From contig NC_018390.1 of assembly GCF_000208865.1 (NCBI RefSeq), positions 4,482,270 through 4,546,269 of the forward strand: DNA of 64,000 bases, read 5' to 3'. The DNA is from Neospora caninum Liverpool (lineage: Eukaryota; Apicomplexa; Conoidasida; Eucoccidiorida; Sarcocystidae). Shown in pieces: positions 23,701 to 34,391 of this stretch. The notes beneath the pieces were generated by a model. That model worked only from the letters and a program-made list of their open reading frames with translations, did no database searches and was not told where the DNA came from. The first letter of the stretch is position 1, and every line of letters begins with the position of its first letter. A program made the position numbers and the translations under genes.

Positions 23701-26700
23701 TCTTGCTCCAGCAAAAGTTTTCGGTAGATCGCGTCGCTGACTTCGCAGCGCCAGAGAAACTGAATCAGCCATCCCCACTTTGCATTTGGTTCGCACACCA
23801 GAACCGCTTTCTTCACCAAAGGCTCACGACGCGCCCTCAAGCGCGGGCACGGCGCCGACGCAGAAGAAGCGGAGAAAAAAGAAGATGAAAAAGGAGGAGA
23901 GGAACAGGGTTCTCTGCCTGTGTCTTGCGTCGACGTTTGCGCGGCGTCTTGAGCAGCGGAACGCGAAGACAGAGAATCTTTCTCTTCTTCTTTGCTGTCA
24001 CCTGCGTTGTCTCCAGAATCGCTCGCCGAGTCGACGCAAACGACTCCGTCTAGTCCTTCGCAGGCTGCGGCGACGCCTCTCAGCTGGGCATGCCTGGCTC
24101 GGTTTGCCTTCTCTCGCTGCCGAAGCAGTTCTGAGTGCGGGATGCGCTGCAAACAAAATACTCTGCGAACAAAGACGCAACGCCACAACTGCATGCACGG
24201 CCCAGACGTTCAACGGTATACCTGCTTGCACTTCTTTGCAGACATCCACATAAAATACACATACGCATACGTACTTTTATAAAGGCGTAGGGTTTACATG
24301 TAGAGGTGCTTGCATGCATGAGCAACTGCGGGCATATGCGGGCTCGTGAACGCATACAGAGAAGGAGGGAGGTAAAGAAAGACAGAGAAGGCGGAAATGC
24401 GTTATTATGGAGATCACCCAGTGCCGTTGTAGACGGGTACGCGTCCACGTGCGTTGAACGGGCACACAGAAGATCGCACCTTTGAGTCTCACGCCTGACT
24501 CCTGTCCTCGCCCACTTCTTTTCACATACCTATATCTACATATCTACTCACACATTTATATGCATAAAAAGGATACGCATTGTGTGTATGTCCATATATA
24601 CCTATATCTACATATCTACTCACACATTTATATGTATAAAAAGGATACGCATTGTGTGTATGTCCATATATACCTATATCCACATATCTATATCTACATA
24701 TATATACATAGATATTGATACATAGATAGATAGATATGGACAGACGTCTTTGTATGCACAGGTGTGTCAAAAGATACATTGTGGGCAGTGAGAGACAAGA
24801 AGCAATGACTGCGTCGCGAAAGGCCACACATGAGTTACCTGTTTTGCGCGCGATGAAGAAGAACGTGCATTTCTGTGGTGTACATCCACCCGGGGTCGAG
24901 CACCTTGGAGGCTTTCAGCGTCTCTACTAGGGAAAAGAAGGCGACAGCGTCCAGTCGGTAGAGCCGCCACAACAGATTCCGCAGCACGCCGAGATCCTGC
25001 AGCACCCGAGAGAAAAGGCAGAAAGCGCAGAATGCCCGAGGAGACGGCGGGGAAAACTCTCGGTAAACGCCTCTCCTGAGCCAAAAAGACGCTCTGGCGA
25101 AGAAGCCGGCAGCAGCTCAGCATGAGGCTCTGCTGACAGCGACCGCCGACAGACAAGGCGCCTGAGACGCGAATGATGTGTGTGTGTGTGTGCGACTTGA
25201 GAGAAAACCTTCCGCACACAACGTTTCCCTCTCGACACTCCCTCTTCGGTTCCTCGACACATCTTACGTATATCTATCTCACTATATACATACACATACA
25301 CATAAATATAGGTATGCTGACGCACCCATTTTTGTAGGGGCTTCCAGCGAGAGAGAACAGAAACGTCTCGGGTAGTATTTTGTCTCCATCGTTTGCTTCG
25401 TGAAAGAACGTTTTCCCCGGAAGTCCTGTGTGGGGTCTCACCGCAACAAATTGCCGACTTTTTGCATCCAGTTTGTGCCACACCGCTTCCGCACTTTCTT
25501 TCACCGAGGCCGCGAAAGCCTCGACGCCCGCACTTCCCCCGAGCTTTGCCGAGAAGGGCGAAGCATGCGGCCTCGCACCCTCCGCGTCCTTCTCTTCTCG
25601 CTCTCCCGCTCGCTCTCCTGCGCTCTCTCCTTCCTCTCTCTGTCGCTCTTCTTGATCCGCGAGTTGCGCGAGAAGAGCCGCGGCCTTGGCTGCGACTGTG
25701 GCCCTACCGCCGACGATGAGGGTCTGTGCATCCTGGATATTTTCGAGGTTGAGCAGGCGAATCCGCTTCAAGAAGTCAAGTCCGGACTGGAGCATCAGAA
25801 TGACAGCCCGCTGAATCTCCAGAGTCGACGTCGACGGCTGCAGGACCACTTCGAGGCTCTCAGGCTCCGCGGCCTGAACCGATAGCGCCAAAGAGAAAAC
25901 GAGCGAAAAAAGCGAACGAAACTCGACCAAAAAGGAAGAAAAGACATGCGAAAAACCAGGCCTCCGCGGCCACAGATACGCAGGCTTTTCCATCGAAGAA
26001 GAAACACAGAAAGAGCAGAGACAGAGTGGAGACAGAAGAGACACACAGAGAGGAGACAGAAGAGCCAGAAAGAAGGACGAACGCACCTCACAACGAAGGC
26101 GCAACACATCACGCACGCTGTCTGGGTCGGAAGGTGAGGAAAACGACGCGGAAGAGATCTTTGAAGGACGTCTTGCTCGACCCATGAGGCGCGTCGAGAC
26201 TCACCGCCAAATGTCGCTTTCATCCCTCGACTATCGACTGTTCCTCGACTGCGACATGTGAAGGAGAAACAACGCCGAGCCCAGGACCCGAACGGTGGTG
26301 GCGTTTTCGCCGAATAAAAGCCGTTTTCCTCTCTCTCTCGCTTCTTACCTCCAGACTCCGTTGGACGACGGGGGAATCTCTGGGGAAGAGGTGAACTTTT
26401 TGGATCCACAACTGTTTCATGGTTCTTTCGAGCAGGCCGAAAATCGAGACGTTGTGCTTCCTGCTCAGGAAGGACGAGAAGAAGGCGGAGGGGTTGTCGC
26501 AGATCGCCTTGAGGCCGCCCAGGCGGTTGCGCTGTCTGTACAGCCGAACAATGAAGGCCTCGTTGAAGCCCTTGCACACGGTTTCTGCATGCATCACAAT
26601 GATGCAGTCGATCACTTCCGGCGGAAGTTTCCCAGACAGCAAATCGCCGACCAGGACGCGGGAAGACACGGAGAAACAGCCGCCCTTCGCGTACAGTTTC

Positions 26701-27620
26701 TCCCTCTGAGGCCACGTCGTGGAGCCCTCACAGCTCGGCCCCAACCCGCTGCCGACATAACGAAGCATCAGCGAAGAAGAAAGACAAGAGGAACGAGAAG
26801 AAAGATGAGAGAGAGAAGACGAGAGAGAAGAATCAGAAGAGAACGACGAAGGGACACTGAGCGCGGTTGAAGGTGGCGAGGAGCTGGGCTGAACTGGCGA
26901 CAGAGAAGAGACGGCGAGAGGGGAGGAAGAAGCAGAAAACGTTTGCGGGCTCGGAGATGCGCCGAATGCCGCATCAGAGCCGTCTAGTGAGGCTGGCTGG
27001 CGAGGCAAGGCCTGTTCTGTCCCTCGACAGGCCTGGCGTGCGTGTCTTTGCTTTTCGACGACTTGGAGAAGTCTCTCGCGCTCGGAAATTTGCTCCTCGA
27101 GCAGGACTTGGCGCAGTTGCAGGAGTTCGCATTCTTCCTGAGAAACGTTCAAGACAAAAATGAGTTTCGGAAACGCCCGACTGCCGACGCACAGCCCAGG
27201 TGTACGTCCACTCGAACCTGCGTCTGGCGACCCCGCTCTGGGCTGACACTGGAGACGCCGCAGAAGAAGCAAGAGAATTCCGTGGGCATCCAGGCCTCGT
27301 GCCACAACCGCCAACGCGTCTTCCTTCATCAGTTTGCTGACCACCTCTTCCTTGTACTCGAGAGAAGGAAACAGAGCCTCCTCCCGCGAACCAGCGGAAG
27401 AAGACGAAGAGGAAGACGAAGAGGAAGAAGAAGAGGAAGAAGAAGAGGAGGAAGAAGAGGAAGACGAAGAGGAAGAAGACGCGGGAGAAGAAGAGGAAGA
27501 AGATGCGGGAGAAGAAGAGGAAGAGGGAGAAGAAGAGGTGGTAGAGCGTCTGGGTTGTAGATCCGAGATGAATTGCTCGCTGCAGGGAGCGTGTGGAATG
27601 TCCTTTTCATGCGTTTCCAT
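16760..27620 (-). CDS. XPF: DNA repair endonuclease XPF/ERCC4/Rad1, 11 exons, 2006 aa
   Basis: XPF with ERCC1 cuts the 5' side of damage in nucleotide-excision repair and unhooks interstrand crosslinks. Exons in transcript order: 27620-26349, 25873-25442, 24996-24839, 24162-22357, 22037-20847, 20536-20464, 20017-19857, 18979-18889, 18382-17663, 17200-17139 and 16814-16760 (TGA). All ten junctions are GT-AG and phase-consistent (6021 nt). Residues ~84-700 match the inactivated helicase part ([32 protein letters not shown]). The ERCC4 nuclease domain follows from ~1585 ([13 protein letters not shown]). Its catalytic motif is intact: Gly-Asp at 1614-1615, Glu-Arg-Lys at 1625-1627 and Asp at 1631. 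The C-terminus is a double helix-hairpin-helix ([12 protein letters not shown] ... LYSFLN). At about twice the human length, it is expanded by Ser tracts at ~29-76 and ~985-1033 and by acidic inserts. The first ATG in the open frame was chosen as start. Confidence 0.93.
17365..17468. repeat. (TA)n/(CATA)n microsatellite, just downstream of XPF exon 9
   Basis: Imperfect alternating TA/CATA tract in intron 9 of the XPF gene. Translations of it give Ile-Tyr repeats in several frames, which are not genes. Confidence 0.9.
18558..18703. repeat. (TA)n/(TATG)n microsatellite in XPF intron 8
   Basis: About 146 nt of TATA and TATG units lying between XPF exons 8 and 9. Confidence 0.9.
19526..19812. 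repeat. Cluster of TA-rich microsatellite blocks in XPF intron 7
   Basis: Several blocks, including nearly pure TA at about 19650-19672 and 19709-19746, separated by short unique segments containing ATGCATGC-like bases. A CT-rich block at ~19262-19330 lies in the same intron. Confidence 0.85.
20705..20740. repeat. (TA)n microsatellite in XPF intron 5
   Basis: Pure alternating AT for about 36 nt between XPF exons 5 and 6. A second tract at ~20143-20167 lies in intron 6. Confidence 0.9.
22927..23070. repeat. (GAGGAA)n-type purine repeat encoding a Ser tract in XPF exon 4
   Basis: About 140 nt of G/A trinucleotide repeat on the plus strand, which reads as TCC/TCT serine codons in the XPF frame (about residues 985-1033). 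The length stays in frame with the conserved domains on both sides. Confidence 0.9.
24528..24690. repeat. 72-bp tandem duplication in XPF intron 3
   Basis: Two near-identical 72-bp units, 24528-24599 and 24600-24671, then the first ~19 bases of a third. The units differ by about one base (GCATAAA versus GTATAAA), so this is a recent duplication. It lies between XPF exons 3 and 4. Confidence 0.9.
27396..27538. repeat. (GAAGAG)n-type purine repeat encoding a Ser tract in XPF exon 1
   Basis: About 140 nt of purine-only triplets on the plus strand, read as Ser codons (about residues 29-76) near the N-terminus of XPF, before the conserved helicase-like domain. Confidence 0.9.
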
Positions 27621-28776
27621 GATTGCAGCGACGGTGTCTGAAGCAATGCGCGGAGCGCGGTGAGAAACCCAGCACGGCGATGGAGTCGGTTTCGGCCCTC
27701 GAGAGGACGACTCGGAATACAGGAGTGATCCCTTCGCAAGCAAGTTTGCATCCTTTTCCGACAGGCGGAGAGATGCTGGGAAACGGCTTTTGGGCCTAGA
27801 TTGGTAGGGGGTGGATCCTAACCACAGGTTGGGAGGACATTGCCTTTATCGCCGAAAAAAAAACTGGAAGTTCGAGCAGTCCGGTAGTTTCGAACGAACG
27901 CGAAGACTTCCAGAAGGTACGGGGCGTGTTCTGCGGCTGTGTCCGTCATCGGGAAACTGTCGGCGCCTGCCGAGAAGAAACGCGAAACCCGACGCCCGCC
28001 GCGTTTTTCGTCAAACCAACTCACACCGTGGCCGCAGGTGTGCATCAGAAAAACCGACCTCTCTCTCTCACTCTCACGCTCCTCGAACCACTGAGAAGGA
28101 GAAGAACAAAAACACTTACAGTCTCTTCCATAAAAGACAAGCAACGCATCTGAGCCCCCGGAAGCAGAGACAGCACTCCCAGGCAGGGCGGCTCGAGCGC
28201 AGCCTCTCCTCCTCTCTCCTCTCGTCTCTCTGAGTTTATCTTTCTTCTTTGAAGAGACAGAAGAGCGAAAAGAGAGGAGACGAAAAGGCAGAGAAGAAAG
28301 GAGTTTCCTTTGAGCGGAGTTCCATGCTTCTGAAAAGTGACCCGGGACAAGCGCATCTTTGCCAGTTTGGCGAAAAGCCGCGTTCGTGCGTGTGCATGCA
28401 TGCAGCCCGAAAAAAAGCGAGGCGCAAATCTGTCTCTGTCGCTCGTCTTTTCTCCCTGACCTGTTTACCTTTTGACGAAATTCGTTTTTCATTGTGCTTT
28501 CGCTTTCTCGGTGTTTCCAAAGGGCCATGGATTGACGTCGGTCCACGCTTTCTTCAGAACTTCTATGAACTTTCCACGCGCTACGATCCTCTCTCGAAAC
28601 GGGCGAGCGACGCCGGATCGTGCGCCTTTCCCTTTTTATCATGGGGATGTACTCAAACGCGCAGACGGCGAAAAACGGAGAGGCTGCAATGTAGGCTGTT
28701 CGTCCTCTCTGCCAACCTCTCCTTCGCCTCTTTCTCCCTTTTCTCTGACTGTTCTTGCGTGCTTCCGTTCTCGACA
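27621..28776. promoter_or_regulatory. Divergent intergenic spacer between XPF and the capping enzyme
   Basis: The 1156 bp between the two start codons must carry the promoters and 5' UTRs of both genes, which are transcribed away from each other. It contains an overlapping TGCATGC element (listed separately) and pyrimidine-rich blocks typical of coccidian leaders. An open frame extends upstream of the capping-enzyme ATG to 28249, but its sequence looks like UTR. Confidence 0.6.
28393..28404. promoter_or_regulatory. TGCATGCATGCA element (overlapping TGCATGC motifs)
   Basis: Two overlapping copies of palindromic TGCATGC between the divergent XPF and capping-enzyme genes. TGCATGC is known as a recurrent promoter motif in Toxoplasma and a binding core for some apicomplexan AP2 factors. 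Function here is inferred from position only. Confidence 0.4.
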
Positions 28777-31700
28777 ATGAACACTCTCAATCCACAGCCC
28801 GTTCCTCCTCCCCCGAAGGAAGGCCCTCGAGATGTAGACGGAGGCACACAGCCTTCTTCTCTCTCGTCTTCCTCTTCCTGCTCTTCCTCCTCTTCCTCCT
28901 CTTCCTCCTCTTCCTTTTCTTCTGTCCACGGACACAGTCTCGCTGGTCCGCCGGAACTTCCAGGGATTTTGGCAGGCGACCCTGCGGGGCTGCTGCCTCC
29001 CGAGCAGGCGCAGCGCGTGCGCGAGAGAGTGCGGAAAATGTGCGGATGGTCCAGAGAGTCTTTCCCAGGTGGACAGCCCGTCAGCTTAAGCAAAAGCAAT
29101 CTCACGGGTATGCGCGCAGAAAGGAACCGACGCGACTTGCAGACGCGAGGAACAGACTAAACACAGCTGCGCATCGCTCTGTGAAGGGATGCCTACAGAT
29201 ACACGTACCTCTCTATATAGAGCTACGAAAATACTTGAAAAAAGAGAAACACAGGCGCCTTGGGCAGACACACAGCAACGCACGCACATGCTGATTTTTG
29301 CGTTGCTGATGTGAGAACTCAAAGAGACTGTGCCTTGGGCATGTCCAGGAACACACGCATATATATATATATATATATGTAGAGAGAGATGCAGATAGGT
29401 ACAGAGACCTCTCTGTAGACGGACATGTACACATCCTTCTACATTTCCATGTATCTACCTGCTCATATATATGTATATGGATGTATATATATATATATAT
29501 ATATATTGGAGCTGGAGCATGTCCGTGTAGAGACGAATGTGTTTGGATCACTATTTTTTCTTGTCTCTGTTGCAAATTCCTTTTCAGAGTTGTTTCGAAA
29601 CCCGTATGTAGCCTGTGAGAAAACCGACGGTATTCGTTTTCTCCTGCTGGCCGCGTCGGGCTGCATCTTTCTCATCGGCAGAAAGGAAGAGGTTAGCTTG
29701 GCACAGCTTCGAATTGAGAACTAGAAAGGAAGGACAGCCGAACGCAGAGACGGACGAGGGCGCGGCTGAGCGATGTCTTCCCTGACATCGCTCTGCCGCG
29801 CCCAAAGGCACTTCGAGGTTTCTTCCCGCCCACTTCTCGGCTGTCTTCTCAACCCGGCTCTGTCCCTTCAGCGTGCCTAGCCTCCCCCGCATTTCGCGCG
29901 TCTCTCTCCTGACTCTTTCTGCTCCCCGTTTGCCTCTTCCACCTTCCTTGTTCGTGAGGTGTTGGAGTGCACGACCTTCTTTGCTTCTTCTGTCTCTGTC
30001 TCCTTTTCTGTTTTCTTCTTCTGTCTCTTTCTTCGTCTGCTTCTGCTTCTCGGTCTCTGTTTCTGTCTTTCTGTTTCTGTCTCTCTCTGGACCTTCTGAG
30101 GCTCTGCCATCGCCGCCCAGCGTCCGCGCGGTTACCGAAGAGTTCTCTCGCGCTCGTCGTGTCTTTCAGTCTCTGCGCATTTCTCTTTTTGCCTCGGGCG
30201 CGCGTCGCAGGTTCGCATGATTCCCGACAAGTTTCTTCCTCGCAAAGGCCGGCTACAGGAGCCGCAGCAGTTGACGCTGCTCGACGGCGAGCTCGTGATG
30301 GTGAGATCGAACGCTGGAAAAGGAAGGAAAGCCGAGCCCGACAAAGAAGAGGAGTGGAAGAGAAGAGAGTGCCGAGACGAAGAGAAGAACTCCAAGAAGA
30401 TATACGCGGACAGGCTTTCACCAGGCGCCCTCAGAGAAGTCGCGGGGATTCACGGGGGAGGAAGTTGTCGAGAAGCTTGGCGGCGTTTTGCGGGCTGTAG
30501 CGTCGCCCCTGGGAAGTCTCCAGTCTGAGGGCATGTCTCGCGTTTCGTGGTTTTTGGCTGCGTTTCGTTTTTTGTGTCTCCCCTTTCCTCCTTTCTCTCT
30601 CTCTGGTTTTCGTCTGGCGTGCACTTGCGTGCGGTGGTGTCTTCGCGTGCATGCAGGATCGGCTGCCTGACGGAGACACCGCGGCGCGGTATCTGATCTA
30701 CGACGCCATCTGCATCGAACGGGACGAGTCGGTAAAGGAGCTGAACTTGATGGGTCGCCTAGCAGCTGTCGCCGAGCGCGTCATCGCGCCCCTGAGAGAG
30801 CTCGAGGAGAAAGAGCGACTGCAAAGTGAACGGGAAGAAGACGCCCCGCAACCGCTGAAAAAGAGGAAAGCGCGAAAGAACCCCCTGGAAATCTACCTCA
30901 AGGTACCGTAAAAGCCGTCACTCCAACCATCTCGCTTCGCCCTCGTGTCTGCCGAGAACTCGCCCTTTCGGTTCTCTGTCCCAGCTTCTCCCCATCTGGA
31001 TCTCCTCAGTGCGCGCCTCCACGCATGCATACCACTGCATTTCTCTACATTTCGTTCTATGCATTCAGATATACGCATCTATATATATAGATAGATACGC
31101 ATATCTAAATGCATATGGGCGTGCTGATATAGGTATAAAAATCTGTATCGGTTGTCTGTCAACATGCATCTAGATGTATATGTATGTGTGTGTAGGTGTC
31201 CTTGCGTTGTTTTGTTCAGAGTGTTTGTTGGGATTCTTCTGTTTGGTTTTTTCCTCTGCGGTGCGTAGGATTTTTTCGAGATCTTCGATTTGCTTCACAT
31301 CCAACGCATGGCGCTTCGCCTGCCGCACGAGTCAGACGGCATCATCTTCACCCCCGTCAACTTGCCGTACACCACCGGCACATGCAGGCAGCTACTCAAG
31401 TGGAAACCTCCTCACCTCAACACTGTGAGACACAGATATCTTCGTGTATATATGTTCGTATGTTTCCACGTTGCACTTTCCATGTCGGAGGCTCAAACCC
31501 TCATGAGCATGAGGAAGCAATCGGGACTCGAGTTCGTGTGGAGATGCAGCGCTTTTTCCTCGTTCCACTTTCTGTTTCCCATTCCTTCCGCCTCCTCCCT
31601 CTGCGCGCTCTTGCTCTCCACCCGTCTCGTCGTTTCGCTCTTCCGTCTCTGTTCTTATCTCTCCCCCTGCGTTTCCCTCTCTTCCTCTCCCGTCTTTTTT

Positions 31701-32340
31701 CCTTTCTCCTCCCTTTCCATTTGTTGTATCTTATCGCCTGTCCACGCTGTGCTCTCCGTTTCTTCTCCTTCACCCTTCCGATTTTTTTTTGTGTCATCTT
31801 TCCCCTGGGGGCGCATTTTAATACTTTTCGCGCGAGTTGCCTTTTTTTCGCTTCTCTCTCTCAGGTCGATTTCAGCGCAGACGCACTCTATGACGAACGA
31901 GGCGTGCCCCGTCTCTTCCAGCTCTACGTCACCGACTATGTAAGTGTCCCTGTTTTCAAAGCTCGAGTCAGTCTTTGCTTTTTCCCCTCCTTTTGTCTGT
32001 TTCAAATCGCCTTGCTCGACCCCCTGCATGCGCCTGCCTCTCGGCACTTCTCATTTACTCTTTCTGAAGTTCCTTTCGCCATCTGTAGAGACGTGTTGAG
32101 ACGCAGACGAACATCGAGACTGTTTGCGCGGGACGGTCCTGGTGAGAGGGTTCCTGAAAACGGACACGTCCGCCGCACTTCTGCCGACGACTACTTCTGT
32201 TGTTGGTTTTCAGGGTGTACGTGTGTTCAAGGGCGAGTTCCTCGCCCCCTACGGGGCGCTCTACAAGCAGCTTCTTCAAATGGCTAGGTAAGATAGCCAG
32301 CCTGCAAAACGCGTGATGGAGGCGGCCTCTACGCTCCAAC

Positions 32341-32376
<36 letters not shown>

Positions 32377-33167
32377 AAATATGTATTCATACATACAAAT
32401 ATATATATATATATATATGTATCTAGCCTCTTGGCTATATACATGTATCTCAAGTTAGGCACGTACTGTGCTCCTCAACCCGCACATAGGTAGGTGGTGT
32501 ACATATATATATAAATATATATGAGGATAGGTGTAAAGATAAATAGGTGTACGTGTTGATGGCTGCGTGCGTGTGTACAAATAAAGTGTGTGCATACAGG
32601 TGATGGAGGGGCGCTTACCGTGAGTATGTGACGCGCGCGCCTGTAGTCTTCTCGACTTCAAGATGATTGCGTCTCTCCGCATGGCGTTTGGTCTGTTTTT
32701 CTTTCAGCTCAACTCGGCTCAGCGGCACGATTGTCGAGTGTTTCTGGTTTCCCTCGCCCCCCGTGTACACCTTTGTTCCGTCTCTGCGAAGCGCCGAAGA
32801 CTTGCGCAGTGAAAAGGAAATGTGCACGTGGCAAACGTGGAACGCAGCGAAGCCGCTGTATGATTTGGAAAATGGAACGTGGAAAGAAGGCGGCTGGGTT
32901 GCGGAACGCATTCGAACGGTGCGCCTTTTTGCTTTTTTCGGAAAAACAAAGACACGGGTCGTCTGCTCTCAGGGAGGGCGAGGAAACAGAGAAAGACGCA
33001 TTCCCTCCACATCGCAAATCTTTCAAAACACGCATCTCAAAAAGTGCACGCCATTATCTGACTCAGAAAAGGGTGAACTTGACCGTAAACATACCTCGAA
33101 AACCAATACATCTTTCTATTGATCTAGTAGTCCATATACGCACATCTTTAAGCATACCAATATATAC

Positions 33168-33236
<69 letters not shown>

Positions 33237-34391
33237 TATGCTTAAAGATGTGCGCGGTGACGGCTTGGATGCGTGAACATTTGCATCTGCATGTCCACCT
33301 TTCTAGTGCATGTACACCGTGGCGCTTCAGTCAGTTCATTTCGTGTAATTAACTTTCTTTTCAGAGAGCGAGGGAGGCCGAGAGAGAGTTGTGCAGAGAA
33401 AGAGATGTTGTGTTTGAGCGGATGCCAGGGCGGACCGTTCTCGATTCTCTTACGATGAAAAGACGCGTACATACACACAAAAAGTATGCAGAGAGAGCTC
33501 GATAATTCGAGACGAAGAGCAAGAAAAAGTAGAAAGGAGACAGAGCGACGATGGACAACTGAGGGAGACCCTGTGTCGCCAGTATGTTGCGTGCCCGTGG
33601 TGTCCCACTTGTGCATTTCGCCCGTCTGTTTGTTTCGGTGTTTTCAGGACAAAAACCTCCCGAATTCTTTCCAAGTTATGAAAAAGGTTCAACAGGTGAG
33701 ATATTCATGCCAGCACTGTCCCCGCGCGTGTGCGTGTACCAAAGAGCGTGGAGATGATACCCGGCACTCCGTTTGCCTGTGGAAAATGTGTCCTGCCGAT
33801 ACCTCTAAGGGACGGCTCGTTGACGGGTTTTGTTCGGACCCAACGGCGACGGAGACGACGCGCTGAGTCTCCCGTCTCCTCTTGTGCACGTGTCGCGTCT
33901 ACGCCCTTCTTTGGTCCTCCGCCTTTTCATCTGCCTACCATCGCGCCGCTGGTGAATTAACAGGTGTGCTCTCTCTCCAGATACCCTCCCTCTCCGAGCG
34001 TTCTCACACTCGAAACTCGACGCATTTCGCTGTCGCGTCGCGGTTCGTCTCTCTCGCCTTCCGCATCCGCAGTGTCTCCTGTTTTTCTCTCGCCTCCTTT
34101 CTCTGGTTCTTCTTCCCCGGTCTCCGTTTCGTCGGCCCGTCGCTCTCTCCTCTCTCGCTTTCGTTTCCGCGCTCTTTCTGTTTCTGATGACGTTCCTTTT
34201 CGCACTTTCCCACCCCATGCGGTCTGTCCTTATCTCCTCAGAGTATCGACGACAGCATTACTTTCCGAACGCTGCTGCGAGAAGCCCAGCGGTATCGCAA
34301 CCACGGCAAGAAGACAGTCGGCGAAGCATGTATCTTGCCGTCTGAGCACACCGAGGACAAAGAGGCGTCTTCGACGGAAACTTCCGGCTGA
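28777..34391 (+). CDS. mRNA guanylyltransferase (mRNA capping enzyme), 10 exons, 494 aa
   Basis: Transfers GMP from GTP to the 5' diphosphate end of nascent mRNA through a Lys-GMP intermediate. Exons: 28777-29107, 29588-29691, 30211-30300, 30657-30902, 31269-31424, 31865-31939, 32214-32287, 32708-32918, 33648-33695 and 34242-34391 (TGA). All junctions are GT-AG and phase-consistent (1485 nt). Nucleotidyltransferase motifs appear in order: motif I EKTDGIR with Lys122 as the GMP acceptor; motif III LLDGELV at 168-174; motif IIIa YLIYDAI; motif IV HESDGIIF at 277-284; motif V LLKWKPP; motif VI WVAERIRTDKNLPNSF around 423-438 in the OB fold. There is no phosphatase-type RNA triphosphatase domain, so triphosphatase activity must be a separate protein, as in fungi and other apicomplexans. 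The N-terminal ~60 residues are Pro/Ser-rich with a Ser tract. Confidence 0.93.
29483..29506. repeat. (TA)n microsatellite in capping-enzyme intron 1
   Basis: Pure alternating TA; a second short tract in the same intron lies at 29359-29378. Confidence 0.85.
32343..32424. repeat. Interrupted (TA)n microsatellite in capping-enzyme intron 7
   Basis: Two AT blocks separated by about 30 nt of TA-rich unique sequence between exons 7 and 8. Confidence 0.85.
33139..33254. repeat. ~116-bp near-perfect palindrome with (TA)n centre in capping-enzyme intron 8
   Basis: The 26 bases at 33139-33164 are the exact reverse complement of 33229-33254, and the ~64 bases between are almost entirely alternating TA, so the arms can extend to the centre. 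It lies within intron 8 (32919-33647). Ordinary TA microsatellites nearby lack such unique inverted flanks. Confidence 0.93.

Noticed and set aside
33365..33508. Exon-like segment (RAREAERELCRERD...) after a good acceptor in capping-enzyme intron 8
   Set aside because: Runs into a stop without a donor, and exon 8 joined directly to 33648 restores motif VI (WVAERIRTDKNLPNSF).
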